DNA of 23,016 nt from a virus: positions 1 to 23,016 of IMG/VR virus record IMGVR_UViG_3300006802_000612. The stretch is one strand, 5' to 3'. A program made the position numbers and the translations under genes. Positions 13,306-20,771 of this stretch are shown here, piece after piece; position 1 is the first letter of the stretch; each line of letters begins with the position of its first letter. The notes under the pieces were generated by a model. It had not been told where the DNA came from. It made no database searches and saw nothing but the letters and a program-made list of their open reading frames with translations.

Positions 13306-13867
13306 TCGGTTTAAGAATAAAAGTTTCATTATCTGTTTCAAACATATAGACACCTGCATCTTGTTTTTTAAAACGGTAGGTAAATTTTACATTTTCGTAA
13401 GTCACGTTTTTTAAAAGTTTATTATAAACAAGTTCTTCAAAATCATTTTTATTAAATTCTTCATATTTTATAAATTTTTCATTAAGTAATCTTGCTTGGT
13501 CAAAAAAATAAAATTCTAGTTCTTCGTTAATTTTGAAAAAATATAACTGCCAATAATCCTCAAGAAGACTGTAGCAACTAGTTGTTTCGTAAGTATATAT
13601 TTTAGAAATCATTTTCTCTATTAATTTATCGTCTTTGTTTATAATTGCATTTTGCGTTTTTTGCAAATTATTTTCATTTTTTACCAACTCAATTAATCTT
13701 TTATAATACTCAAACCCTTTTAGCAAGTCTTCCAAACCATTTTTCTTTTTATATCTTGCAACATATTTAATAATATTGCCTTCAATAAAATTTAGATTGT
13801 TTGCTACAATAAAATCAATCGGCTCTATTGTAGATTTGTAATGTTTTGGGCTAGTTATGTTACTCAT
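13295..13867 (-). CDS. DUF3310 protein with a long unknown C-terminal extension
   Basis: 190 residues. Residues 8-62 are a clear DUF3310 domain: HYKSTIEPIDFIVANNL, FIEGNIIKYVARYKKKNGLE, DLLKGFEYYKRLI. This domain is common next to phage nucleotide-metabolism genes and may bind nucleotides. Stand-alone proteins are about 70-100 residues. The remaining ~125 residues (aromatic-rich, for example YWQLYFFKINEELEFYFFDQ) match nothing I know and may be a second domain. The start overlaps the end of thyX by 8 bases. Confidence 0.75.
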   Translation of the reverse strand: MSNITSPKHYKSTIEPIDFIVANNLNFIEGNIIKYVARYKKKNGLEDLLKGFEYYKRLIELVKNENNLQKTQNAIINKDDKLIEKMISKIYTYETTSCYSLLEDYWQLYFFKINEELEFYFFDQARLLNEKFIKYEEFNKNDFEELVYNKLLKNVTYENVKFTYRFKKQDAGVYMFETDNETFILKPNEN

Positions 13868-14651
13868 TGTTTTTACCTAAAATTGTTTCATAAACTTTAT
13901 TGTAATGCCGTTCACTTAAACCGCTTTCGGCTTGTGTTAAAAGATTTCCGTTTGCAAAACTTCTTATCCAAGCCAACTGGTCTTGTGTAATTGTTACTGC
14001 ATCTACTTTAAATTTCTTGAAAGCATCGTAAGTGACTGGAAATTTTTCTGCAATAATATCGGCTACCTTATCGGCAAACCACCTAATCTCGGCTTGTGCT
14101 GTTTCGTGCTGCCTTAACTTAATAAAATGCAACCAGTTTTTAAGATTACCTTTACAAATAAAAGTTGTGTTTGTTGCAGTTGGTAAAACTCCCCTTGCTT
14201 GCTCTCGACATACTCCATTTGCTAATAAAGTTTTATACGTTTCAAAAGAATTCTCAATGCTTTCCTGCATTATTGATTGACACAAATCTTGATTGTCAAC
14301 AGCTCCATTGCTACCTTGCTTGTTTGTTTTTGATTGCTTTCTTAATATTTCGGGCATAAAAAAGCTTTCGTTTTTTGCCTCGGTATATCTTAACGATATT
14401 TGGTTGTAAGAAAAAGTTCTGTGCCTTTGCCATTGACTAACAATATATAAAGGGGCGGTTGCTTTTACTACTATCTCCCCCATCTCAAAAGGGGAACTAT
14501 GGTCATGCTCCATAAGGTAATATAACAAATCAGTAGATTTGCCATCATTATCGGCTCCATAAGATACTCTTGCGCAGTCAGCTATTTTTTGATCGCTACC
14601 CATATGATCAGATAATTCTACTTTTATTGTTTCGCTGTATTTGTTTGTCAT
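13860..14651 (-). CDS. thyX: flavin-dependent thymidylate synthase ThyX
   Basis: 263 residues. The ThyX signature RHRx7S is at residues 76-86 (RHRTFSYNQIS), followed by LRYTE. The later GVCREQARGVLPTATNTTF is the family's dUMP/FAD-binding segment, and HFIKLRQHETAQAEIR follows. The enzyme methylates dUMP to dTMP using methylene-tetrahydrofolate, FAD and NAD(P)H, supplying thymidine to an AT-rich phage genome. It is longer than typical phage ThyX by about 40 C-terminal residues (AWIRSFANGNLLTQ onward). It lies one base after the TyrA-like gene in the same operon. Confidence 0.95.
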   Translation of the reverse strand: MTNKYSETIKVELSDHMGSDQKIADCARVSYGADNDGKSTDLLYYLMEHDHSSPFEMGEIVVKATAPLYIVSQWQRHRTFSYNQISLRYTEAKNESFFMPEILRKQSKTNKQGSNGAVDNQDLCQSIMQESIENSFETYKTLLANGVCREQARGVLPTATNTTFICKGNLKNWLHFIKLRQHETAQAEIRWFADKVADIIAEKFPVTYDAFKKFKVDAVTITQDQLAWIRSFANGNLLTQAESGLSERHYNKVYETILGKNNE

Positions 14652-14652
14652 A

Positions 14653-15501
14653 TTAAAATTTTTTATTTAAATAATAGTTGATAAAAAGTTGTTTAAAAAA
14701 ATTATGTTTTTTTGTGTTAATATAGCTATAAAAACCATCCCCTGCAAATGTTTTTATGTTATCATATTTAATAAAAAATTCTGTTAACATATAACTTTTA
14801 TAAAATGTTAAAATTTGGTTTCTTGTATTGCAAAATTCAATTTGCTTAATAAAATCACTTATTGATTTATTATTTTTCATTTCTTCAAAAATCGGATTCC
14901 ATAAATCTTTGCTAGAATTTTCCAAACGAAAACAATCAAAAAATTTATTAAAAAAATTAAATTTAGCATTCGGTAAAAATGATAAGTATTGTGGCAACCA
15001 AGAAAAACTAGCCATAGCATAATCGTGTTCTTTTGTAGTAAAGCGGCTTTCAACAATCGCACCTATTTTTGTGGCAATATCAGTAATTACATAACAGGCT
15101 GTATAACTGTTTTCTTTTGAAGCACAAATAAACCATTTTTTACCAACAAATAAATCAGGATTAGCATTTTCATAGCCTCGTTTATGAGAACCTGCCATTG
15201 GGTGGCATAAAACAAAGTTATCATTAAAATTAATATCAAAATCTTTTTTAGACATTACATCAAAAATTATTGCTTTTTTATCTGCACTAACAATTTCAGC
15301 AATTTTTTTAAAATTTTTTAAATGGCAAGCAATAACAATTAAATCAAAATTATTGCTTAAAATATTTTCTTTGGCAATATTGGGCTGTTCTAATAAAATA
15401 TTTTCATCTACAATAAAAATATTTTGTGTTATATTATATTTTTTAAAAGCTTTTTCAATAGAGCCTCCCATCATTCCTCTACCTATTATAAGTGTTTTCA
15501 T
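14653..15501 (-). CDS. prephenate dehydrogenase-like (TyrA fold) NAD(P)-binding protein
   Basis: 282 residues. A Rossmann start (LIIGRGMMGGSI, G7-x-G9-x-x-G12), the TyrA motif CHPMAGSHKRGYENANPDLF with the catalytic-type His100, and HDYAMASFSWLPQYLSF at 159-175. In true prephenate dehydrogenases this last motif reads HD...SHLPH. Here both His are replaced (Trp168, Gln171), so the substrate may not be prephenate. The protein is first in the operon, under the promoter at 15532-15560, ahead of thyX. A host-derived auxiliary metabolic gene or a repurposed dehydrogenase are the options. Confidence 0.75.
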   Translation of the reverse strand: MKTLIIGRGMMGGSIEKAFKKYNITQNIFIVDENILLEQPNIAKENILSNNFDLIVIACHLKNFKKIAEIVSADKKAIIFDVMSKKDFDINFNDNFVLCHPMAGSHKRGYENANPDLFVGKKWFICASKENSYTACYVITDIATKIGAIVESRFTTKEHDYAMASFSWLPQYLSFLPNAKFNFFNKFFDCFRLENSSKDLWNPIFEEMKNNKSISDFIKQIEFCNTRNQILTFYKSYMLTEFFIKYDNIKTFAGDGFYSYINTKKHNFFKQLFINYYLNKKF

Positions 15502-15524
15502 ATTATTTTATTTTAAGTTGTTAA
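15499..15524 (-). promoter_or_regulatory. A-rich leader element before the TyrA-like gene
   Basis: This is one of six near-identical leaders (consensus YTAACAAYTTAAAAT, an A-rich run, ATATG) that end at start codons. The others are at 18551-18576, 19562-19587, 20375-20401, 20508-20533 and 20742-20770. None contains a Shine-Dalgarno. It is probably a translation-enhancing or S1-type A/U-rich ribosome site. Confidence 0.6.
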
Positions 15525-15531
15525 TGCGATA

Positions 15532-15560
15532 ATTTTAAAACATTAAGATTAAGTTGTCAA
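15532..15560 (-). promoter_or_regulatory. sigma-70 promoter of the tyrA-thyX operon
   Basis: On the minus strand there is TTGACA (15555-15560), a 17-base spacer and TAAAAT (15532-15537). The leader element follows at once. It lies in the gap after the stop of the upstream gene (15569) and would drive nine or more genes down to 11636. Confidence 0.85.
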
Positions 15561-15568
15561 TAGTTTTT

Positions 15569-16189
15569 TTAAATATTTTTTAATAAATTAATGATTTTTT
15601 CAACATTACTTTCACATTGTTTGTAAAATTTCTCTTCATTAAATTTTTTACCTTTATTTAGGGCTTGTGCCGTGTTATATTCTAATGTATTATTGCCAAG
15701 CATTGCTAGTGGCTCAATAAAGTTAGTTTTAATCATATTGGCATATGGTTTTAAAAACTCATATTGTTTATTTGTAATAATATACTCATTATTCTCATCA
15801 AAATAAAAATTAAAACCATCGTGCTCGCATATTTCATAAAAAAATTTATAAAAAGCAAAAATAACGGCAGTTACTACTTTTGTTGTCACGCATTCTTGTG
15901 TTTGTTTATTGTAATATAAATTATAGCATTTTCTAATGATTTTATTTACATTAATTACTTGCTTAAAAAATCTTTTTTTATCTATATCATATTTTTGTCT
16001 TGTATCAATAAAAAATTTATCGGCAAAATTAATAGAGTTATTAATAGTATCTACTTGATTTTTTACAATTTCTTTTGCTTCACTGGTCAAATCTGGGCTA
16101 TCTTCTTGCACAGATCCTTGGGTTATTACATCTTTAAAAAATAAAGGTGCAAACAAAATTAACCGAAGCCTTCTGTCGTTTATATACAT
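15569..16189 (-). CDS. unknown 206-residue protein
   Basis: No family is recognised. The protein is largely helical, rich in Phe, Tyr, Asn and Lys, with no signal peptide. A weakly hydrophobic patch (VTAVIFAFYKFFYEI, near residues 106-120) is too polar for a sure membrane helix. Its ATG overlaps the stop of the MazG-like gene (TAATG), so the two are translated together. By context it is part of nucleotide or recombination metabolism. The gene ends just before the tyrA promoter. Confidence 0.6.
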   Translation of the reverse strand: MYINDRRLRLILFAPLFFKDVITQGSVQEDSPDLTSEAKEIVKNQVDTINNSINFADKFFIDTRQKYDIDKKRFFKQVINVNKIIRKCYNLYYNKQTQECVTTKVVTAVIFAFYKFFYEICEHDGFNFYFDENNEYIITNKQYEFLKPYANMIKTNFIEPLAMLGNNTLEYNTAQALNKGKKFNEEKFYKQCESNVEKIINLLKNI

Positions 16190-16731
16190 TATTTTAAAAC
16201 CTCCAACTCGGCTTTAATGTCTCTGTTGTTTGCTTTTACATCGCTGTATTTTTCGCCATATCTTTTTTGTAGTTTTAAAATATTTTTTTCTAAACCAAGT
16301 TGCCAAAGATTGCCAAACTCTTGATTAAATAAAAAATAAATATCTTCTATTTTCTCAATAAATTCTTTTATTTCGCAGAACGGTTTATTATACATTATAA
16401 CTTTTTTCATATTATCGGCAACATCAAAGGCAAGTTGTTTAATTTTAGTCAAATCTTTTGTGCCAGTTATTTTACCACTAAAATTTAAATCAAAGTTAAA
16501 TACATCACTTAAAAGGGCAATATACCAAGCACAATCGCCTAACTCTTCAATAATATTAATCTCATCATTTTTAATAATTGCTTGCTCTAGCTCATCTATT
16601 TCTAAATATAAATAAGATCCGTGTAATTTTCTTAAAGTTATAGCATTTAATCTTTCTAGTATTAAGTCATAATCTTTAATTTCGGTTCTTAAAGCTAGCT
16701 CTTTGTATTGCCTAAAATTTATATTTGTCAT
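16189..16731 (-). CDS. MazG-like nucleotide pyrophosphohydrolase
   Basis: 180 residues. The all-alpha NTP pyrophosphatase motif is visible: E44-x-x-E47 (LEIDE) and E63-x-x-D66 (IEELGDCAWYIALL), the metal-binding residues. The C-terminus has the phage-specific ending NILKLQKRYGEKYSDVKANNRD, similar to many phage MazG-family proteins. Members hydrolyse (d)NTPs to NMP and pyrophosphate. Phage copies are thought to adjust nucleotide pools or ppGpp. The spacer before it (16732-16798) has only a 4-bp hairpin and no promoter I can defend. Confidence 0.8.
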   Translation of the reverse strand: MTNINFRQYKELALRTEIKDYDLILERLNAITLRKLHGSYLYLEIDELEQAIIKNDEINIIEELGDCAWYIALLSDVFNFDLNFSGKITGTKDLTKIKQLAFDVADNMKKVIMYNKPFCEIKEFIEKIEDIYFLFNQEFGNLWQLGLEKNILKLQKRYGEKYSDVKANNRDIKAELEVLK

Positions 16732-16798
16732 ATGTTTATTATTTTAAAAAAGTTGTAATTAAAAATAAAATTATTATGTAGTGCAGAAAAAAAGCACA

Positions 16799-16990
16799 TT
16801 ATTTTACATTTTTTATTTTTGATAATTCTTGTATTCTTTGTTTAGCCAAATTTCTAATTCTGTTCCTGTCGTCGGCTGTTTCGATTTCAGGGTAGTATTT
16901 TTCAATTTCTAAAAATGTTATTAGCTCGGCAAAATCTGTTGAGATGGTTGCTTGCTCTTCTAAAAAAGAAAGTCTTTTTTCTGTTATCAT
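16799..16990 (-). CDS. 63-residue unknown protein
   Basis: A short, charged, helical protein (LSFLEEQATISTDFAELITF near the start; a basic DRNRIRNLAKQRIQ segment). No family is recognised. It follows the ribbon-helix-helix gene by six bases, so both are probably one unit downstream of yqaJ. Confidence 0.55.
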   Translation of the reverse strand: MITEKRLSFLEEQATISTDFAELITFLEIEKYYPEIETADDRNRIRNLAKQRIQELSKIKNVK

Positions 16991-16996
16991 ATTTAA

Positions 16997-17149
16997 TTAT
17001 TTTTTTAATTTTTCTTTATTTAAAAACTCTTCCAAAGCTTTTCTTACAACAAAAGAAAAAGATCGTTCGGTTTCTTTTGCATAATTTGTTAAATCTTTAT
17101 AAAGATCTTCACTTTTTAAATCGGTTGTGATTAGTAATTGTTTTTTCAT
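16997..17149 (-). CDS. 50-residue ribbon-helix-helix protein
   Basis: A beta strand (KKQLLITTDL) is followed by two helices (EDLYKDLTNYAKET and FSFVVRKALEEFLNK). This is the layout of MetJ/Arc/CopG DNA-binding proteins, which dimerise through the strand and bind operator DNA. The size is typical (45-55). It sits between yqaJ and a small unknown gene in the second early unit. It could be the repressor for one of the palindromes at the early promoters, for example 19589-19607; this is inference from position. Confidence 0.65.
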   Translation of the reverse strand: MKKQLLITTDLKSEDLYKDLTNYAKETERSFSFVVRKALEEFLNKEKLKK

Positions 17150-17191
17150 AATTATTCTTGTTGTTTTTAGATTTTATTACTGTTTGTTCTT

Positions 17192-18553
17192 TCATTTACT
17201 TTTAATTAATTTAAACATTGATTTTGTTTTGACACTGCCTTCGGCAAGCAATAAACTAGCTTCATAATCTTTTTTATTTGCTTCTTGCTTTTTAACAATA
17301 TCATCGGCACTCCATTTTGTAGGAAGTGTCATTTGCACGTTAAAAGGACTGCCTCTAAAAATAACAGATCTTTGATTTTCGGTTGCAATAGTTTTTAATT
17401 TTTTTTCAACTTTATCTTTTAATTCGCAATATCTATTGTAATTAGCTTCTAACTGGCTCATTTCGGATATATCGTCGTTTAATTCGCTTGGCAAGTCCAT
17501 TATAAGCTCTTTTCTAGCTAAAAACTCTACAAGCTCCACATCTTTTTTTAATCCTATTTTTTCAAAAAAAGCAGTTAAATTAGGCTCTAATTTTTTGATA
17601 TGGTCTTGATTTGTTAAATCTAATTTTGCGAATTCTTTTAGCTCATTTTGTATAGCCTCTTGCTCTTGTTTATTTTTTTTATCAAGATCGTTTTGTTTTT
17701 CAATAATTTTTATTTTACAAAATTCTAAAAATTCATTTTTTATAGCTTCTTGTCTTTGGTCAAGAGAGTTTTGTAAATTATTTAAAAAATTGTTTTTCTC
17801 CTCAATATGATGTATTTTAAAATCATTGTTAAAATCTGCATCAAAATAATCTAGCACATTTTCAACCGCTACAATCAATTCTTTGTCTTCTTCGCAATCA
17901 ATAACCATAGCTTCAATATCTAGCTCGGCACTTATATCGTGCTCTTTATCCCTTGTGGCAACTTGTTGTAATACAATCACTGCATTATCAATCTTATGTA
18001 AAGCCATTTGCATAGCAACTTGCAATTTATAACTTATCCAATTAATCTCTTCTTTTACTGGGTTGCCAACTGCATCTAAACCTGTATTTTTAGTTTTAAT
18101 TTCGGCAATACATCTTCTATCATCAATATTAATTAAAAAATCAATTGTTGCAATTGCTATAAAATTTTTATATTGTTTGCTAGCTTTTTTATTATAACCC
18201 GCAACCTCTTCGCAATTATTATAATGCTGTAAAAATTTATCAAAAACTGGTCGCTCTAATTCATTGCCTCGCTTGGTATTGTTATTGCTTGTTTTTTTAC
18301 TTAATAATTCTAACTCTTCGGCGGTTAGTTTTATTTTTTCTTTAATACTCCACGGGCTTTCAATGTATTTATTATCAGATACTTCTTGCTTCCAAACATT
18401 AACAGAAACTTCCTCCATTTTTTTAATTTCATTGTAAGTTTCTTGACTAATAATGTTTTTTGCAAGCAATTTATCGGAGTAGTAATAAACTAATCCTGCT
18501 ATTTGTGATGCTCCAATTGCTCCTTGTCTATTTGTAAAAAAGTTTTCTTTCAT
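17192..18553 (-). CDS. YqaJ-type phage recombination exonuclease
   Basis: 453 residues. YqaJ/lambda-exonuclease features: QGAIGASQIAGLVYY (residues 9-23), RGNELERPVFDKF, AIATIDFLINIDDRRCIAEIKTK (D and E-x-K of the PD-(D/E)XK site) and KLQVAMQMAL. The C-terminal 200 residues are helical with a Glu/Lys/Gln-rich coiled coil, longer than the usual YqaJ domain (about 200-250). It should resect double-stranded DNA ends 5' to 3' for single-strand annealing or strand exchange. Upstream lies the RecA-like ATPase; no obvious annealase is seen. Promoter at 18611-18639. Confidence 0.85.
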   Translation of the reverse strand: MKENFFTNRQGAIGASQIAGLVYYYSDKLLAKNIISQETYNEIKKMEEVSVNVWKQEVSDNKYIESPWSIKEKIKLTAEELELLSKKTSNNNTKRGNELERPVFDKFLQHYNNCEEVAGYNKKASKQYKNFIAIATIDFLINIDDRRCIAEIKTKNTGLDAVGNPVKEEINWISYKLQVAMQMALHKIDNAVIVLQQVATRDKEHDISAELDIEAMVIDCEEDKELIVAVENVLDYFDADFNNDFKIHHIEEKNNFLNNLQNSLDQRQEAIKNEFLEFCKIKIIEKQNDLDKKNKQEQEAIQNELKEFAKLDLTNQDHIKKLEPNLTAFFEKIGLKKDVELVEFLARKELIMDLPSELNDDISEMSQLEANYNRYCELKDKVEKKLKTIATENQRSVIFRGSPFNVQMTLPTKWSADDIVKKQEANKKDYEASLLLAEGSVKTKSMFKLIKSK

Positions 18554-18610
18554 ATTTTTTTATTTTAAATTGTTAATTGAGTTTTTTTGTGGTGTGTTTG
18601 TGGTGTAATA

Positions 18611-18639
18611 ATTTTAAATTATTAAAAAATAATTGTCAA
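18611..18639 (-). promoter_or_regulatory. sigma-70 promoter of the yqaJ unit
   Basis: On the minus strand there is TTGACA (18634-18639), a 17-base spacer and TAAAAT (18611-18616), then a leader ending at the yqaJ ATG. The 5' UTR contains a short CACCACAAACACACCACA direct repeat. Confidence 0.85.
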
Positions 18640-18667
18640 GTGTTTTTTAAAAATATTTTAATTTTTT

Positions 18668-19564
18668 TTAATCTACTGGTGCTTTTGTAGGTGTAAAAGC
18701 AGTATTAGTTCTTGATTTAACATTACCATCAGCTTCTTTGCAAATATTATGTAATTCTTTTTTAATATCTACCAATAATTCTTGGTTTTCCTTGTCTAAT
18801 TCACTATGCCAAGCTATAAAAGTTGATAATCCTTCCATTGCAATTAATCTTGCTTCTTTTTGTAATTGTAATTTTTCTAGGTCAATAGATGCTCCTGCAT
18901 CATTTACCCAGTCTGCAATTACTTTTCCGTGAGCTTCATTTAAAAAATTTGTAATATTTAATTGTAAATTTTTAGGGCATTTTGTAATTTCCACTTGCCC
19001 TTTATTATACATATGAAAAACAGCTAACATATCATATAAAAAAGTTTTTTCTTGTATCGGGACAATTCCATCTTCTATAATTTCTTTGCCTACTTGTTTA
19101 GTTTTTGCTTTTGCTCTGGTGCATAAAATAAAATGGCATTTTGATGATAATATAAAATCCATTAATTTTTTATGTTCTTTTTTAGGTTCCTGCCAAACAG
19201 CTATTTTATTTTTTAACGAGCTGTTGTCTGCTTGATATACGGCTCCTCCTATGCCATCCCATTCGTGGCTTATACTATCAATAATAATAGCTCCATAATC
19301 TTCATTTTGTGCTAGTTTAATTGCTTCAATAAATTTACTTGATGAAAATGGGGATTCTAAATTAATAACATCAAAATCAAAATCTGCATCGTAATGGCTA
19401 GCTCTGTGATTTTCTGTATCAATTACACAAACTCTATTGTTTTTTGCATTAGCAACTAATCCGTGTGCTAATTTTAATGCCGAAAATGTTTTACCTGAAC
19501 CGCTTTCGCCGTAAAGACATATAACTGCTGGTAATGATTTTCTAATTGCTTTTTCTATTTTCAT
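18668..19564 (-). CDS. RecA-like P-loop ATPase (Sak4/AAA_24 type)
   Basis: 298 residues. Walker A is GESGSGKT at residues 19-26 and Walker B is YGAIIIDS with Asp96. Typical of the short RecA-like phage nucleotide-binding proteins: VCVIDTENHRASHY near 45-58 and ILCTRAKAKTKQVG after Walker B. Sak4-like members act as single-strand-annealing or strand-exchange proteins with a phage exonuclease and SSB. Pairing with YqaJ fits that. The C-terminal third is helical and not characteristic. It stands alone behind the promoter at 19612-19640. Confidence 0.85.
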   Translation of the reverse strand: MKIEKAIRKSLPAVICLYGESGSGKTFSALKLAHGLVANAKNNRVCVIDTENHRASHYDADFDFDVINLESPFSSSKFIEAIKLAQNEDYGAIIIDSISHEWDGIGGAVYQADNSSLKNKIAVWQEPKKEHKKLMDFILSSKCHFILCTRAKAKTKQVGKEIIEDGIVPIQEKTFLYDMLAVFHMYNKGQVEITKCPKNLQLNITNFLNEAHGKVIADWVNDAGASIDLEKLQLQKEARLIAMEGLSTFIAWHSELDKENQELLVDIKKELHNICKEADGNVKSRTNTAFTPTKAPVD

Positions 19565-19588
19565 ATATTTATATTTTAAATTGTTAAT

Positions 19589-19607
19589 TTAGCTAAAATT
19601 TAGCTAA
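19589..19607. promoter_or_regulatory. double TTAGCTAA palindrome, candidate operator
   Basis: Two TTAGCTAA sites (19589-19596 and 19600-19607), spaced 11 bp centre to centre, lie between the -10 element and the leader of the ATPase gene. They cover the predicted transcription start. A third TTAGCTAA lies at 20398-20405 before the next gene upstream. The one-turn spacing suits a dimeric repressor, possibly the RHH protein. Confidence 0.6.
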
Positions 19608-19611
19608 TATA

Positions 19612-19640
19612 ATTTTAATCTATTCAAAAAAAATTGTCAA
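19612..19640 (-). promoter_or_regulatory. sigma-70 promoter of the RecA-like ATPase gene
   Basis: On the minus strand there is TTGACA (19635-19640), a 17-base spacer and TAAAAT (19612-19617). It sits between two genes and is followed by the TTAGCTAA pair and the common leader. Confidence 0.85.
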
Positions 19641-19648
19641 GTCTTTTT

Positions 19649-20377
19649 TTAAAAAAATTTGTTATTTTTCCACAAATCTTGCTTAAAACCATTATGATTG
19701 CCAAAGTTATTTTTTTTTACTCTTAAAGAACTCTTGATTAAATCTTTCATAATAAAAAATTCTGTTTCATTTTTTTTGCCAATATAATTATTGATAATTG
19801 TTTTAAATAATTCCTCGTGAACTATTAAACTAAACAAATTTTGCTCCATTTTTTGAAAATACATATATTGTTCGTCGTTAATTTTGTTAGATTGATATTT
19901 GTCTTTTAAATCAAAAATATCGATTGACAATGGCTCCCGTTTCATTTCTTTTTTTATTTCACCAACCAAACAGCGACCTCCCAGTAAATCTTTAAGTTGT
20001 GCTCTGGTTACAATAAAATAAACATCTAAATTTTCAGGAATTCGATTAGAGCTTTCTAAAAATTTTGCAATCAATTTTTCATTAAAACTTTTATCTTTTG
20101 GAAATGTTCCCCAATTCAAAAAAAAATCTAAAAAGTTTTTTGGAGTATTTTTATTTTTATTTTGATTATAGCTATATGTTTTATCCGCCCAAATCTTTTT
20201 ATTTAAAATTTGTTGCATAAAACCAGCTTGTGTATTATCTAAACCTAGATCACTTTCTATTTTATTCCTATATCTTAATGCAAATTTTTTTATATCATCA
20301 ATCATTTTTTCATCATCTCTTTTAAAAAGATAGAAAGTATTGCCAAGATTGTTTAAATTATAATTTTGTTCTTTCAT
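19649..20377 (-). CDS. unknown 242-residue protein
   Basis: No family is recognised. The protein is basic, rich in Asn, Lys and Phe, with helical segments and no signal or membrane helix. Segments include FKRDDEKMIDDIKKFALRY near the start and LIVHEELFKTIINNYIGKK near the C-terminus. It lies between an early microprotein and the RecA-like ATPase, where an annealase or SSB-type partner might be expected. I see no OB-fold or RecT motif to support that. Confidence 0.6.
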   Translation of the reverse strand: MKEQNYNLNNLGNTFYLFKRDDEKMIDDIKKFALRYRNKIESDLGLDNTQAGFMQQILNKKIWADKTYSYNQNKNKNTPKNFLDFFLNWGTFPKDKSFNEKLIAKFLESSNRIPENLDVYFIVTRAQLKDLLGGRCLVGEIKKEMKREPLSIDIFDLKDKYQSNKINDEQYMYFQKMEQNLFSLIVHEELFKTIINNYIGKKNETEFFIMKDLIKSSLRVKKNNFGNHNGFKQDLWKNNKFF

Positions 20378-20390
20378 ATATTTTTTTATT

Positions 20391-20510
20391 TTAATTGTTA
20401 GCTAATTTTCGTAATTCAATATCACCTCGTAATCTATCGCTTGCATATCCCAAAGCCAAACCATCTTGTTTTACTACAATTAATGCCTTATTTTTATCTG
20501 TTATTTTCAT
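20391..20510 (-). CDS. 39-residue DUF4116-like microprotein
   Basis: Residues 10-36 (LIVVKQDGLALGYASDRL then RGDIELRKLA) match one unit of the DUF4116 repeat (consensus like AVKQNGLALxYASxxLxxDxExV), which elsewhere occurs in tandem arrays in proteins of intracellular bacteria, amoeba-associated bacteria and giant viruses. Here a single unit makes up almost the whole protein. The leader element precedes the ATG. A short gap of 13 bases separates it from the next gene. Confidence 0.65.
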   Translation of the reverse strand: MKITDKNKALIVVKQDGLALGYASDRLRGDIELRKLANN

Positions 20511-20540
20511 ATTTTTTTTATTTTAAGTTGTTAGTAATTA

Positions 20541-20744
20541 TTAAAGCCAAAAAGAAATATCTTCGCAAAATGTTATAAAATTATCTGTTTTGCTCGCCGA
20601 AATTGGTTTAATTAAAGTATTAGGTTCTATATCTTCTTTTTTTGATAATTCTTGATAAATTCTATTTTTATCTTTGGCAACAATTTTTAATTGTTCTTCA
20701 ATTTTTTTTGATAATGGCTGTATTATTTTTGTTGTATTTTTCAT
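20541..20744 (-). CDS. 67-residue unknown protein
   Basis: A soluble, Lys/Glu-rich helix (SKKIEEQLKIVAKDKNRIYQ) is followed by a less ordered part ending ITFCEDISFWL. No family is recognised. It is the first gene after the promoter at 20825-20852 and has a long 5' UTR with a 10-bp inverted repeat. Confidence 0.55.
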   Translation of the reverse strand: MKNTTKIIQPLSKKIEEQLKIVAKDKNRIYQELSKKEDIEPNTLIKPISASKTDNFITFCEDISFWL

Positions 20745-20771
20745 ATATTTTTTTTATTTTTAATTGTTAAG

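Noticed and set aside
16781-16797. GTGC...GCAC hairpin before the MazG-like gene
   Set aside because: Only 4 bp of stem around an A-rich loop; no convincing T run follows. Too weak for a terminator.
17109-17195. 28-codon minus-strand frame overlapping the yqaJ stop by ATGA
   Set aside because: The junction looks good, but the peptide is Asn/Lys low-complexity and two thirds of it is covered by the ribbon-helix-helix gene in another frame. Not enough to call a gene.
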